This document shows positions 1 through 7,850 of a stretch of DNA of 15,651 nucleotides, piece after piece. The DNA is from Pseudomonadota bacterium (GTDB lineage Bacteria > Pseudomonadota > Alphaproteobacteria > Rhizobiales > Hyphomicrobiaceae). Positions within the stretch are counted from its first letter, which is position 1. Every line of letters begins with the position of its first letter. The DNA is taken from contig JAEZHL010000314.1 of assembly GCA_023416575.1 (NCBI GenBank), forward strand, positions 1 to 15,651. Reading direction: 5' to 3'. Below the pieces are notes generated by a model that ran no database searches, was not told the DNA's origin, and saw only the letters and a program-made list of their open reading frames with translations. Made by a program: the position numbers and the translations under genes.

Positions 1-857
1 TCCCCACCGTCTCTGCGGACGCACTCGCCCGGCTGGTCGAGGAGTTCGCCCAGATGTTCTCGAGCGGCGTCAAGTTCGTGGGTACGTCGAGCGAGGTCAA
101 AAACCTGCTGGCCGATGTGATGTCGGAGGAGGAGATTACGGAGCTTCTCGCGGATGAGGCGGGGAGGGAGGAGCCTGTCTGGGGCAAGGTTGCGCGGCTC
201 AAGGACGATACCATGCGCGCTTACCTGCTCCGCGAGCATCCGCAGACCGTTGCGCTCATCCTGTCGCGTCTCAATCCGCCCCATGCCGCGCGGCTCATCG
301 GCTCGCTGCCGGCGGACATGCGCAACAGGCTGCTGATCCGCATGCTCGGCATCAAGTCGGTGGCGCCTGACGCGCTCGAGGTGCTGGAAACGACGCTGGC
401 TGAGGACCTGATCGCGCTGCGGTCGCCGGCGGCCAGTGCCCACAGCAGCATCGCGGATATCCTGAACCGGCTCGACAAGATCCATTTCGATTCGGCGATG
501 AAGCACCTTGCCGAAACGCGGCCGGCCGATCTCGACGCCATGCGCGACATGCTCTTCACCTTCGACGATCTCAGGAAGCTGCCGTCGCGCGCCCTCATGC
601 TGGTTCTCAACCAAGTGCCGACCGACCGCGTCGTGCTTGCCCTCAGGGGCACGGATCTCGATTTCCAGGAGGCGGTCCTCGCAGGCCTCCCGGCACGGAC
701 CCGGCGGATGGTCGAGATGGAGCTGCAAGCGGAGACCGAAGCGTCCGACCGCGAGGTCGAGGATGCACGTCGCGTTCTCGTGGAGGTGGTGCTCCGACTT
801 GCGGCCGAGCGCCAGATCGAGCTTCCCGGGACCGAGCTCCGCGCCAGGGCGAGCTGA
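1..857 (+). CDS. fliG: Flagellar motor switch protein FliG, C-terminal part (5' end outside window)
   Basis: FliG is the rotor protein of the flagellar C-ring. It sits under the MS-ring and its C-terminal domain takes torque from the MotA stator. The reading frame is open from base 3 to the TGA at 855-857, giving 284 visible residues. The family is about 330-345 residues long, so roughly 50-60 N-terminal residues lie left of the window. The ATG at 54 is internal, not the start. The EHPQTVALILSRLNP stretch is the conserved EHPQ motif of the middle domain. It is followed by the MLFTFDDLRKL segment and a charged C-terminal domain beginning near VVLALRGTD, which corresponds to the torque-generating helix. 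flhB follows 17 bases downstream on the same strand, so the two are probably co-transcribed. Identification is firm from the motifs and the neighbour. Confidence 0.95.
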   Translation, partial: PTVSADALARLVEEFAQMFSSGVKFVGTSSEVKNLLADVMSEEEITELLADEAGREEPVWGKVARLKDDTMRAYLLREHPQTVALILSRLNPPHAARLIGSLPADMRNRLLIRMLGIKSVAPDALEVLETTLAEDLIALRSPAASAHSSIADILNRLDKIHFDSAMKHLAETRPADLDAMRDMLFTFDDLRKLPSRALMLVLNQVPTDRVVLALRGTDLDFQEAVLAGLPARTRRMVEMELQAETEASDREVEDARRVLVEVVLRLAAERQIELPGTELRARAS

Positions 858-874
858 TCGGGTGAACGCTGGCC

Positions 875-1960
875 ATGGCAGAAGCGGAGGACAAGGAAAG
901 CAAAACCGAGGAGGCCACTGAGAAGAAGATCCGGGATGCGCTGGACAAGGGAAGCGTTCCGCATTCCCGGGAGGCCGTCACATTCGGCTCGCTGATCGCG
1001 CTCCTGATCATCGCCGGCACGATCTCGACCGGCGTCGCCCGCCTCAGTGCCGGATTGCAGCGCTTCATCGATGATCCTGGCGGCTGGTCGCTCGAGAACG
1101 GGGGCGATGCGGTGCGACTTCTTTCGCTGGTCGGCGGAGAGGCCGCGATGCTGCTGCTGCCCGCGGTCGCAACGCTCGCCGCCATGGGAATCGCGGCATC
1201 CCTGCTGCAGCATCCACCCCAGCTCGTGCTGGACCGAATTCAACCCCGCCTGTCACGCCTGTCCATCAGAAAGGGCTGGACGCGGGTGTTCGGGTCCCAG
1301 GGCCGGATCGAGTTTCTGAAAGCGGTGTTCAAACTTTCGGCGGTGGGGTTGACGGGCTTCTTCCTGCTGCGCGCGACGCAGATGGACGTCTTCAATGCTA
1401 TGTTCATGGAGCCGAGCGCATTGCCGCGCATCGTGCGCGAGGTCTCGGTGCGGCTGGTTGCGGGCGTCGCGGCGGCAACGCTGATGCTCGTCGCGCTCGA
1501 CCTCGTCTGGTCGCGCGTGTTCTGGCGGCGCGAGCTGCGCATGTCGCGGCAGGAGGTCAAGGATGAGCTGAAGCAGGCGGATGGCGACCCGCATCTCCGC
1601 GCGCGCATGCGCTCTCTGGCACGTGATCGCTCCCGCCGGCGCATGATCGCGGCCGTTCCGCGGGCGACGCTGGTGGTCGCCAATCCGACCCACTATGCCG
1701 TCGCACTGCGCTACGTGCGAGAGGAAGGGGGCGCGCCGCGGGTTCTGGCCAAAGGCCGCGATCTCATTGCATTGCGCATTCGCGAGATCGCCGAGCAGAA
1801 CGGCATTCCGGTGATCGAGGACAAGCCTCTTGCGCGTGCGCTGCACGACAAGGTCGAGGTGGACCGGACGATTCCGCCGGAGTTCTACAAGGCGGTGGCG
1901 CAGCTCGTGTACTTCATCATGGCCCGAAGCGGTCGCGCGCCGGGCTCCACCGCACGGTGA
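875..1960 (+). CDS. flhB: Flagellar type III secretion switch protein FlhB
   Basis: FlhB is an inner-membrane component of the flagellar export gate. It switches substrate specificity from rod/hook to filament proteins after cleaving itself. The 361-residue length is normal. A short charged N-terminus (TEEATEKKIRDALDKG) precedes four hydrophobic segments, near residues 36-56, 86-110, 150-168 and 190-212. A basic linker (about 217-260) leads to the cytoplasmic domain. The autocleavage motif NPTH is at residues 270-273, almost exactly its place in enteric FlhB, and is followed by the usual HYAVALRY and the IPVIEDKPLARAL segment. All catalytic-motif residues are intact, so the protein should be functional. 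Its ATG lies 17 bases after the fliG stop and has only a weak ribosome-binding site, which suggests coupling to fliG. The gene ends 46 bases before a palindromic terminator. Confidence 0.96.
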   Translation: MAEAEDKESKTEEATEKKIRDALDKGSVPHSREAVTFGSLIALLIIAGTISTGVARLSAGLQRFIDDPGGWSLENGGDAVRLLSLVGGEAAMLLLPAVATLAAMGIAASLLQHPPQLVLDRIQPRLSRLSIRKGWTRVFGSQGRIEFLKAVFKLSAVGLTGFFLLRATQMDVFNAMFMEPSALPRIVREVSVRLVAGVAAATLMLVALDLVWSRVFWRRELRMSRQEVKDELKQADGDPHLRARMRSLARDRSRRRMIAAVPRATLVVANPTHYAVALRYVREEGGAPRVLAKGRDLIALRIREIAEQNGIPVIEDKPLARALHDKVEVDRTIPPEFYKAVAQLVYFIMARSGRAPGSTAR

Positions 1961-2006
1961 TCCGCAGCGGCCGCGCATTGTGCCGCCCGGGCTGCGCGCG
2001 AAAAGA

Positions 2007-2030
2007 AAAGGCCCCGCGAGCGGGGCCTTT
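2007..2030. terminator. Bidirectional intrinsic terminator between flhB and hppA
   Basis: A perfect 10-base inverted repeat (AAAGGCCCCG at 2007-2016 and CGGGGCCTTT at 2021-2030) surrounds a four-base CGAG loop. It lies in the 93-base gap between two convergent genes. On the - strand the stem is followed by TTTTCTTTT, a good T-tract for stopping hppA transcription. On the + strand only three Ts close the stem, so termination of flhB may be weaker. Confidence 0.85.
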
Positions 2031-2053
2031 CCGGGTTCGCATCTGGTGCGTGC

Positions 2054-4225
2054 TCAGAAGTGCGTGAGCACGGCCAGGAGCAGAAGCGCGACGATGTTCG
2101 TGATCTTGATGAGCGGGTTGACCGCCGGACCGGCCGTGTCCTTGTAGGGGTCGCCGACCGTGTCGCCGGTCACCGAGGCCTTGTGGGCATCGGAGCCCTT
2201 CAGGTGCTTGGCACCGTCCTTGTCGACGAAGCCGTCCTCGAACGACTTCTTGGCGTTGTCCCAGGCGCCGCCGCCCGAGGTCATCGAGATGGCGACGAAC
2301 AGGCCTGTCACGATGACACCCAGCAGCATGGCGCCGACGGCCGAGAAGGCCGCGCCCTTGCCCACTGCGCCACCACCAGCCACGAAGTAGATGACGACGA
2401 AGAGCACGATGGGCGACAGCACCGGCAGCAGCGATGGGACCACCATCTCCTTGATCGCGGCCCGCGTCAGCAGGTCGACCGCGGCGGCATAATCAGGCCG
2501 CTCCGTCCCCTTCATGATCCCAGGCTTCGCCTTGAATTGACGACGCACCTCGAGAACGATGGCGCCGCCGGCCCGACCCACCGCCGTCATGGCGATGCCG
2601 CCGAACAGGAATGGGATCAGGCCGCCGATCAGCAGCCCCACCACCACGTAGGGGTTGGAGAGCTGGAAGTCCGGCTGCACGCCCTTGAAGAAGGAGAAGG
2701 CGGTGGAGCCAGCCTTGTTCGCTTCAGTGATGAAGTGCTGCAGGTCGTAGCTGTAGGCCGCAAACAGCACCAGCGCGCCGAGGCCCGCGGAGCCGATGGC
2801 ATAGCCCTTGGTCACGGCCTTGGTCGTGTTGCCGACTGCATCGAGAGCGTCCGTCGACCGCCGCACTTCCTTGGGCAGGCCCGACATTTCGGCGATGCCG
2901 CCAGCGTTGTCGGTCACCGGGCCAAAGGCGTCGAGGGCGACCACCATGCCGGCGAGCCCCAGCATCGTCGTCGTCGCGATCGCAGTTCCGAACAGGCCGG
3001 CGAGGTTATACGTCACGATGATGCCGGCGACGATGACGAGGGTCGGAAGTGCGCACGCCTCGAGCGAGACGGCGAGACCCTGGATCACGTTGGTGCCGTG
3101 ACCCGTAACCGAGGCCTGCGAGATCGAGCGCACCGGCCGGTAGCCGATCCCGGTGTAGTACTCGGTGATCCACACGATGAGGCCCGTGACCGCGAGGCCC
3201 GCGAGGCCGCACAGGAACAGGTCCGTACCGGTGATGACGTGGCCAGCGGCATTCCCGACCTCGCCCCAGGTGCCGAGCACGTACTGGGTCGCGACGAACA
3301 AGCCGGCGATGGACAGCACGGCCGAGGCAATGAAGCCGCGGTAGAGCGCGCCCATGATCGAGTTGTTGGCCCCGAGCTTGACGAAGAAGGTGCCGACGAT
3401 CGAGGTGATGAGGCAGGCCGCGCCGATGGCCAGCGGGTAGACCATCAGGTTCGTCAGGTGCGCCTGGCCAAGGAAGAAGATGGCCGCCAGCACCATGGTC
3501 GCCACCACGGTCACGGCATAGGTCTCGAACAGGTCTGCCGCCATGCCGGCGCAGTCGCCGACGTTGTCGCCGACGTTGTCTGCGATCGTGGCCGGGTTGC
3601 GGGGGTCGTCCTCCGGGATGCCCGCTTCAACCTTGCCGACGAGGTCACCGCCGACGTCAGCACCCTTGGTGAAGATGCCACCGCCGAGACGGGCGAAGAT
3701 CGAGATCAGCGAGGCGCCGAAGCCGAGAGCGACGAGCGCCTCGACGACCGTGCGGTCCGCCGTGTCGTAGCCGAGACCGTGGACCAGGAAGAAGTAGTAG
3801 ACCGACACGCCGAGCAGCGCGAGGCCCGCAACCAGCATGCCGGTGACGGCGCCTGCCTTGAAGGCGATATCCAGTCCGCCGGCGAGCGACTGGGTCGCGG
3901 CTTGGGCAGTGCGGACGTTGGCGCGGACCGACACGTTCATGCCGATGAAGCCCGCCGCGCCTGACAGGATCGCCCCGATGGCGAAGCCGAGCGCGGTGAG
4001 GCCGCCGAGCAGAAGCCAGGCGAGGACGAAGATGATGGCGCCGACGATGCCGACAGCCGTGTACTGGCGATTGAGGTAGGCTTGCGCACCCTCCCGGATG
4101 GCGCCAGCGATCTCCTGCATTCGCTTGTTGCCGGCATCGGCCTTCATGACCGACTGGATGGTGTAAACGGCGTAGATGATCGAGATCAGCCCGCAGGCGA
4201 TGATCACCCAAAGCGCTAGAGTCAT
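2054..4225 (-). CDS. hppA: Membrane-bound proton-translocating pyrophosphatase, K+-independent type
   Basis: This enzyme couples hydrolysis of pyrophosphate to proton pumping across the cytoplasmic membrane or into acidocalcisome-like vesicles. The protein is 723 residues with about 16 hydrophobic segments, normal for the family. Pyrophosphate/Mg-binding motifs are all present: DVGGDLVGKVE at 190-200, DNVGDNVGDCAGMAADLFE from 216, and DTVGDPYKDTAGPA at 688-701. The GNTTK segment has lysine at 469, where K+-dependent relatives carry alanine. By established family knowledge this marks the K+-independent class. I chose the ATG at 4225 because an AGGA box lies just upstream (GAGGAAACAACCC) and the preceding in-frame GTG at 4264 has no such site. 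The gene stands alone after the thiL terminator and converges on flhB. Confidence 0.97.
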   Translation of the reverse strand: MTLALWVIIACGLISIIYAVYTIQSVMKADAGNKRMQEIAGAIREGAQAYLNRQYTAVGIVGAIIFVLAWLLLGGLTALGFAIGAILSGAAGFIGMNVSVRANVRTAQAATQSLAGGLDIAFKAGAVTGMLVAGLALLGVSVYYFFLVHGLGYDTADRTVVEALVALGFGASLISIFARLGGGIFTKGADVGGDLVGKVEAGIPEDDPRNPATIADNVGDNVGDCAGMAADLFETYAVTVVATMVLAAIFFLGQAHLTNLMVYPLAIGAACLITSIVGTFFVKLGANNSIMGALYRGFIASAVLSIAGLFVATQYVLGTWGEVGNAAGHVITGTDLFLCGLAGLAVTGLIVWITEYYTGIGYRPVRSISQASVTGHGTNVIQGLAVSLEACALPTLVIVAGIIVTYNLAGLFGTAIATTTMLGLAGMVVALDAFGPVTDNAGGIAEMSGLPKEVRRSTDALDAVGNTTKAVTKGYAIGSAGLGALVLFAAYSYDLQHFITEANKAGSTAFSFFKGVQPDFQLSNPYVVVGLLIGGLIPFLFGGIAMTAVGRAGGAIVLEVRRQFKAKPGIMKGTERPDYAAAVDLLTRAAIKEMVVPSLLPVLSPIVLFVVIYFVAGGGAVGKGAAFSAVGAMLLGVIVTGLFVAISMTSGGGAWDNAKKSFEDGFVDKDGAKHLKGSDAHKASVTGDTVGDPYKDTAGPAVNPLIKITNIVALLLLAVLTHF

Positions 4226-4385
4226 GGGTTGTTTCCTCGTGCCGTAGTCTGGTCGCGGCAACACTGGCGGCGGTCAGCCGTCGCCGAGCATGCCCCCCTC
4301 AGTCTGTAGAGTGGTGCAGATTCGTGCGGGCGGACCATGCCAAAAGAGTTCTGCCGTTGCAACATAATCACAAGACTGAAGAGAC

Positions 4386-4419
4386 GGCCGGTGCGGCGCG
4401 GTGCCGCCGTGCACCGGTC
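4386..4419 (-). terminator. Probable intrinsic terminator of the rib-nusB-thiL operon
   Basis: Seventeen bases beyond the thiL stop codon is a GC-rich hairpin. The outer arms CCGGTGC (4388-4394) and GCACCGG (4411-4417) pair over seven bases, with one further GC pair and a wobble outside them. An inner GGCG/CGCC stem (4395-4398 and 4405-4408) fills part of the loop. On the - strand the stem is followed by a pyrimidine-rich, T-biased tail (GTCTCTTCAGTCTTGTGATT). The tail is not a clean run of Ts, so confidence is moderate. Confidence 0.6.
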
Positions 4420-4435
4420 TACAGTTGCCGGAATG

Positions 4436-5452
4436 TCACGACAGGAAGTGATCGTAGCCGGTCCGCGTGATGGCGAGCGGTTGCCCGTCGGGCCCGAGCA
4501 CCCTGACGCCGGTGCCTGACTGCAATCGGCCGATCGGGGTCACCGGGATGCCTGCTGCACGGGCGCTCGCCTCGAAACGGGGAGCCTCATCGGCGGCCAC
4601 GCTCGCCAGGATCTCGAAATCGTCGCCCCCCGTCAGCGGCATTTGGCTGAACTTCGGGTGCAAGCTGATGAGCTGACGAGCCGGCGCGGAAAGCGGCAGT
4701 CGATCGGCGTGAATCTCGGCCGCAACGCCTGACGCTCGGCACATCCGCCCGAGATCCTTGACGAGGCCGTCGGACAGATCCATCGCCGCGCGGGCGTGAT
4801 CCAGCAAGGCTTGCCGCAATCCGAGCCGCGGCTCGGGACGGAGATAGCGCCGCTCGAGAAAGTCGCGATCGGCAGGCGCCAGCACTGGTTCGATCGAAGA
4901 TGCCCGGCCGCTCGAGCGCAGCTGCAACCCGAGCGCGGAATCGCCCAGCGTGCCGCTGACGTAGAGTACGTCACCCGGCTTGCCGGCGCCGCGCCGGAGC
5001 ATGCGTCCCGTTGGAACACTACCGAGCGCCATGACCGTGATGGAGAGCGGCGCGTTGGGGCGCCGGTCGGTGTCGCCGCCCATCAGGACGATGCCGAAAC
5101 GCTCCTGCGCGTCGCGGAGGCCGTCGGCAAAACGCTGCAGCCACTGCCGTTCAGGCGCCTGCCGGAAGCCGAGCGAGAGGAGATAGCCGACGGGCCGTGC
5201 CGCTTTCGCCGCCAGATCGGACACGTTGACGGCCACGGCCTTCCAGGCGATGTCCTCCGGGTCGTCTCCGGCCAGGAAGTGCACATCCTCGGCGATCGCA
5301 TCGGTCTTGAGAACAAGATCCTGCCCGGGCTCGGGCGTCAGCGCCGCGCAATCGTCATCGAGCCCGAACGCGCCGGCGAACCCAGCGGCGAGCGGTGCGA
5401 AGTAGGTCTTGATCAGGCTGTCCTCGCCAGCCATGCCGTGCTCGTCAGACAT
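4436..5452 (-). CDS. thiL: Thiamine-monophosphate kinase ThiL
   Basis: ThiL phosphorylates thiamine monophosphate with ATP to make thiamine diphosphate, the cofactor form, in the cytoplasm. It belongs to the PurM/SelD-like ATP-binding superfamily. Conserved acidic Mg/ATP-binding segments are present: DDDCA at 32-36, KTDAIAEDVHF at 49-59, VNVSDLAAK at 75-83, MGGDT at 124-128, AMDLSDGL at 223-230 and TGGDDFE at 274-280. The 338-residue length fits the family. I prefer the ATG at 5452 because AGGA stands six bases before it and family members begin close to the GEDSLIKTYFAPLA motif. An in-frame ATG at 5500 would add 16 residues. The gene follows nusB in the same direction, the usual alphaproteobacterial order, but is separated from it by a repeat-like element, and it is the last gene before a hairpin. 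Confidence 0.96.
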   Translation of the reverse strand: MSDEHGMAGEDSLIKTYFAPLAAGFAGAFGLDDDCAALTPEPGQDLVLKTDAIAEDVHFLAGDDPEDIAWKAVAVNVSDLAAKAARPVGYLLSLGFRQAPERQWLQRFADGLRDAQERFGIVLMGGDTDRRPNAPLSITVMALGSVPTGRMLRRGAGKPGDVLYVSGTLGDSALGLQLRSSGRASSIEPVLAPADRDFLERRYLRPEPRLGLRQALLDHARAAMDLSDGLVKDLGRMCRASGVAAEIHADRLPLSAPARQLISLHPKFSQMPLTGGDDFEILASVAADEAPRFEASARAAGIPVTPIGRLQSGTGVRVLGPDGQPLAITRTGYDHFLS

Positions 5453-5508
5453 GAGTTCCTGGCCTGCCTGCTTGAAGCGCGTGAAATCCCAGGTCTGCAT
5501 AGACTGCA

Positions 5509-5655
5509 GTCATCCCGGACGATGCGCCACCATAGGTGGTGCATAGTTCCGAGGCCAGCATCGGAAGTGCCGGGAGCTTGATGGACTGCGACCCGCGCAC
5601 GCCTCTTGCGCTGGATCCCGGATTTCGGTCGCTGAGCTCCCTGGTCCGGGGTGAC
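5509..5655. repeat. 147-base intergenic repeat-like element with terminal inverted repeats
   Basis: The gap between nusB and thiL is bounded by GTCATCCCGGA (5509-5519) and TCCGGGGTGAC (5645-5655), which are reverse complements with one mismatch. Inside is a strong hairpin: arms ATGCGCCACC (5522-5531) and GGTGGTGCAT (5535-5544) around an ATA loop, with a single G-T wobble. The right half contains CTGGATCCCGGATTTCGGTCG, split here only by my reading. This kind of GATCCCGGAT...CCGGGATGAC sequence is typical of dispersed palindromic intergenic repeats in Rhizobiales. I infer a decayed repeat copy. Whether it also affects nusB-thiL transcription cannot be told from sequence. Confidence 0.5.
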
Positions 5656-5664
5656 GGGATAGTC

Positions 5665-6162
5665 TTAACCGGCGCCCCCGCGCGGCTTGTCGGTGAACTC
5701 GGCGGGGCGGAGGCGTCGGGCGACCTTGTCGAGAATGCCGTTGGCGACCTTCGGCTCGTCCTCGGAGAAGAAAGCGTGGGCGATCTCGATATACTCGTTG
5801 ATCACGACCCGCGCCGGCACGTCAGGTCGCTCCAGCAACTCGAAAACCCCCGCGCGGAGGATGGCGCGCAGGATGGAGTCGACGCGACCCAACCGCCAGC
5901 CTGCGGCGAGCTGCTGGTCGACAACGGGGTCGATGTCGCGCTGCCGGCGCACGACCCCGCGCAGGAGCTCTGCGAAGAAGGTCGGGTCGGCCCCCACGAT
6001 GGCATCGCCCGGCTCGGCTTGCAGGAAGCGCAGGCTCTGGAACTCGTTGATGACCGCGTTGAGGTCCGTCTGGGCCATGTCCATCTGGTAGAGGCCCTGA
6101 ACGGCCGCGACACGGGCCGCGCTGCGCGCGTTCCGTCCGAGGGTCTTTTGTTGCGATGTCAT
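5665..6162 (-). CDS. nusB: Transcription antitermination factor NusB
   Basis: NusB binds the boxA RNA together with ribosomal protein S10 (NusE) and keeps RNA polymerase from terminating early, mainly in rRNA operons. The 165-residue protein is all-helical in pattern. It shows the family's N-terminal ARVAAVQGLYQMD segment, the central DSILRAILRAGVFELL helix and the ARVVINEYIEIAHAFF segment with the conserved VINEY core, then a terminal KVANGILDKVARRLRP helix. Its ATG overlaps the ribH stop codon in the four bases ATGA (6159-6162), which implies translational coupling to lumazine synthase. The ribH-nusB pairing is widespread in bacteria. The ribosome-binding site is weak (AGGG in the end of ribH), in line with coupling. 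Confidence 0.97.
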   Translation of the reverse strand: MTSQQKTLGRNARSAARVAAVQGLYQMDMAQTDLNAVINEFQSLRFLQAEPGDAIVGADPTFFAELLRGVVRRQRDIDPVVDQQLAAGWRLGRVDSILRAILRAGVFELLERPDVPARVVINEYIEIAHAFFSEDEPKVANGILDKVARRLRPAEFTDKPRGGAG

Positions 6163-6695
6163 GCGCTCTGGCCCTGAAACTGTCGGGCGATCTCGATGAG
6201 CCGCATGCAGGCACGGGCAGCATCGGCGCCTTTACCCTCGCGTCCTCCCTTGGCCCGCGCGAACGCCTGCTCCTCCGTATCGACGGTCAGGATGGCGTTG
6301 CCCAGCGGCACGCCGTGGCGGATGGCCAGCTCCATCAACCAGTGGTTCGCATTGTTGCAGACGATGTCGTAGTGGGAGGTCTCGCCGCGGATGACGCATC
6401 CGAGCGCGATCACGCCGCTATAGCGCGCATTCGGCGCCGAGGCCGGAATCAGCCCCGCTTCGATGGCCTGCGCGAGGACCTGCGGAATCTCCAGCGCGCC
6501 AGGGACCGTCACCCGGTCGTAGGCGACGCCGAGCGCCTCGAGCTCAGCGATGGCACCCTCGAGCAGGGCATCGCCGATCTCGTCGTAGAAGCGACCCTCG
6601 ATGATAAGGATGCGCACCTGCCCGGGTGCCGCGGCACTCGTGGGTGCTGTGACATTGGGCAGGCTCGCCGCCATGCGTGATCCACGTCCGACCAT
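6159..6695 (-). CDS. ribH: 6,7-dimethyl-8-ribityllumazine synthase RibH
   Basis: RibH joins 3,4-dihydroxy-2-butanone 4-phosphate (from RibB) and the ribityl-aminouracil made through RibD to form lumazine, the direct precursor of riboflavin. Visible family motifs are the EGRFYDEI substrate loop (33-40), VPGALEIP (64-71), GCVIRGETSHYDIVCN (99-114) with the presumed proton-transfer histidine at 108, and GVPLGNAILTVDTEEQAFAR. The protein is 178 residues, slightly long because of a low-complexity N-terminus of about 25 residues. Its ATG at 6695 lies six bases after the ribB stop, with GGAGGA about 14 bases upstream. A second in-frame ATG at 6674 is a possible alternative start and would remove seven residues. 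It overlaps nusB by four bases. Confidence 0.97.
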   Translation of the reverse strand: MVGRGSRMAASLPNVTAPTSAAAPGQVRILIIEGRFYDEIGDALLEGAIAELEALGVAYDRVTVPGALEIPQVLAQAIEAGLIPASAPNARYSGVIALGCVIRGETSHYDIVCNNANHWLMELAIRHGVPLGNAILTVDTEEQAFARAKGGREGKGADAARACMRLIEIARQFQGQSA

Positions 6696-6701
6696 GGCGC
6701 T

Positions 6702-7850
6702 TCAGCCAATCCTCCGCTGTTCGACGATCTTCAATCCGTAGCCTTCGAGGCCGACATAGACCGAGGCTGGCGAATTGCTCAGGAGTATCATGTCGCGGAC
6801 CCCGAGATCGCGCAGGATCTGGGATCCGACGCCGATCTCGACCAGCCGCCGCTCCTGGCCCTCGACCTTGTGCTGCGACAGCTGCGATTGCTGGCTGATC
6901 CAGGTCGATACCGACTTCGGCCGCAAATCGCGGATCAGCACCAGCACGCCGCGGCCAGCTTCCTCGATGGCGCGCATGGACTGGGCGATGACCGAGTCGG
7001 CGCTCGCTCCGATGCCGAGTATGTCCGACAGCATGTTGACGGCGTGTACGCGAACCAGCACCGGACCGGGCTTCGACAGGTCGCCTTTGACCAGTGCGAG
7101 GTGCTCGACCGGCTCGACGGTGGTCTCATAAACGTGAAGCTCGAAGCCGCCACCGAATGCGCTTTCCACTTGGCGGCGGGCCACCGGCTTCACGATACGA
7201 TCGTTGCGGAGGCGGAATGCGATCAGGTCCTCGATGGTTCCGATCTTGATGCCATGGCGCTGCGCGAACGTCACGAGGTCCGGCATCCGGGCCATGGTGC
7301 CGTCGTCGTTCATGATCGCGCAGATCACGGCTGCCGGGTAGAGGCCGGCGAGCCGGGCAAGATCGATGGACGCCTCGGTGTGGCCGGCGCGGACGAGAAC
7401 GCCGCCTTCCTTGGCGACCAGCGGGAAGACGTGGCCCGGCGAGACGATGTCGTTGTGGTCGCGGGTGGCGTCGATGGCGGTCGCGATGGTGCGAGCGCGA
7501 TCATGCGCCGAGATACCGGTCGTGATGCCCTCGCGGGCCTCGATGGACACCGTGAATGCGGTGCCGGTGCGCGAGGCGTTGGCGCGAACCATGGACTCCA
7601 GCCGAAGCTGCTCGGCGCGCGCCTGGGTGAGCGTCAGGCAGATGAGGCCGCGGCCGTACTTGGCCATGAAGTTGATGGCATCGGGCGTCGCCATCTGGGC
7701 CGGAATGACGAGGTCGCCTTCGTTCTCCCGGTCCTCGGCGTCTACCAGAATGACCATGCGGCCGTTGCGCAGGTCCTCCAGGATCTCCGGCGTCGAGGAC
7801 AGGATGCCCTGTCCCTCTGAATATGAAACTTTGCTCAGAGCCTTGCTCAA
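6702..7850 (-). CDS. ribB: 3,4-dihydroxy-2-butanone-4-phosphate synthase with degenerate RibA-like C-terminal domain (RibBX type)
   Basis: The N-terminal domain (about residues 20-215) is an intact RibB, which converts ribulose 5-phosphate to the four-carbon unit of riboflavin. It carries DAEDRENEGDLVIPAQ (37-52), RTGTAFTVSIEAREGIT (94-110), GHVFPLVAKEGGVLVRAGHTE and the NDDGTMARMPDL segment. The C-terminal domain (about 225-382) clearly derives from GTP cyclohydrolase II: VGSQILRDLGVRDM and GLEGYGLKIVE match that fold. But where RibA has its HSECLTGD...RCDCG zinc site this protein reads RVHAVNMLSDILGIGAS, with no cysteines, and the RQEGRGIG catalytic segment is replaced by IRDLRPKSV. GTP cyclohydrolase activity is therefore unlikely. 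The start is a TTG (7848-7850) overlapping the ribE stop as TTGA, with GGAG eight bases before it. No ATG lies nearby in frame. Confidence 0.93.
   Translation of the reverse strand: MSKALSKVSYSEGQGILSSTPEILEDLRNGRMVILVDAEDRENEGDLVIPAQMATPDAINFMAKYGRGLICLTLTQARAEQLRLESMVRANASRTGTAFTVSIEAREGITTGISAHDRARTIATAIDATRDHNDIVSPGHVFPLVAKEGGVLVRAGHTEASIDLARLAGLYPAAVICAIMNDDGTMARMPDLVTFAQRHGIKIGTIEDLIAFRLRNDRIVKPVARRQVESAFGGGFELHVYETTVEPVEHLALVKGDLSKPGPVLVRVHAVNMLSDILGIGASADSVIAQSMRAIEEAGRGVLVLIRDLRPKSVSTWISQQSQLSQHKVEGQERRLVEIGVGSQILRDLGVRDMILLSNSPASVYVGLEGYGLKIVEQRRIG

Noticed and set aside
2060..3964. 634-codon open frame on the + strand opposite hppA
   Set aside because: It mirrors the hppA codons in GC-rich DNA, has Arg/Asp/His-rich low-complexity composition and no recognisable domain. 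hppA on the other strand is certain.
5453..5664. TPP riboswitch before thiL
   Set aside because: The region lacks the conserved CUGAGA and related TPP-aptamer segments. It is better explained as an intergenic repeat.
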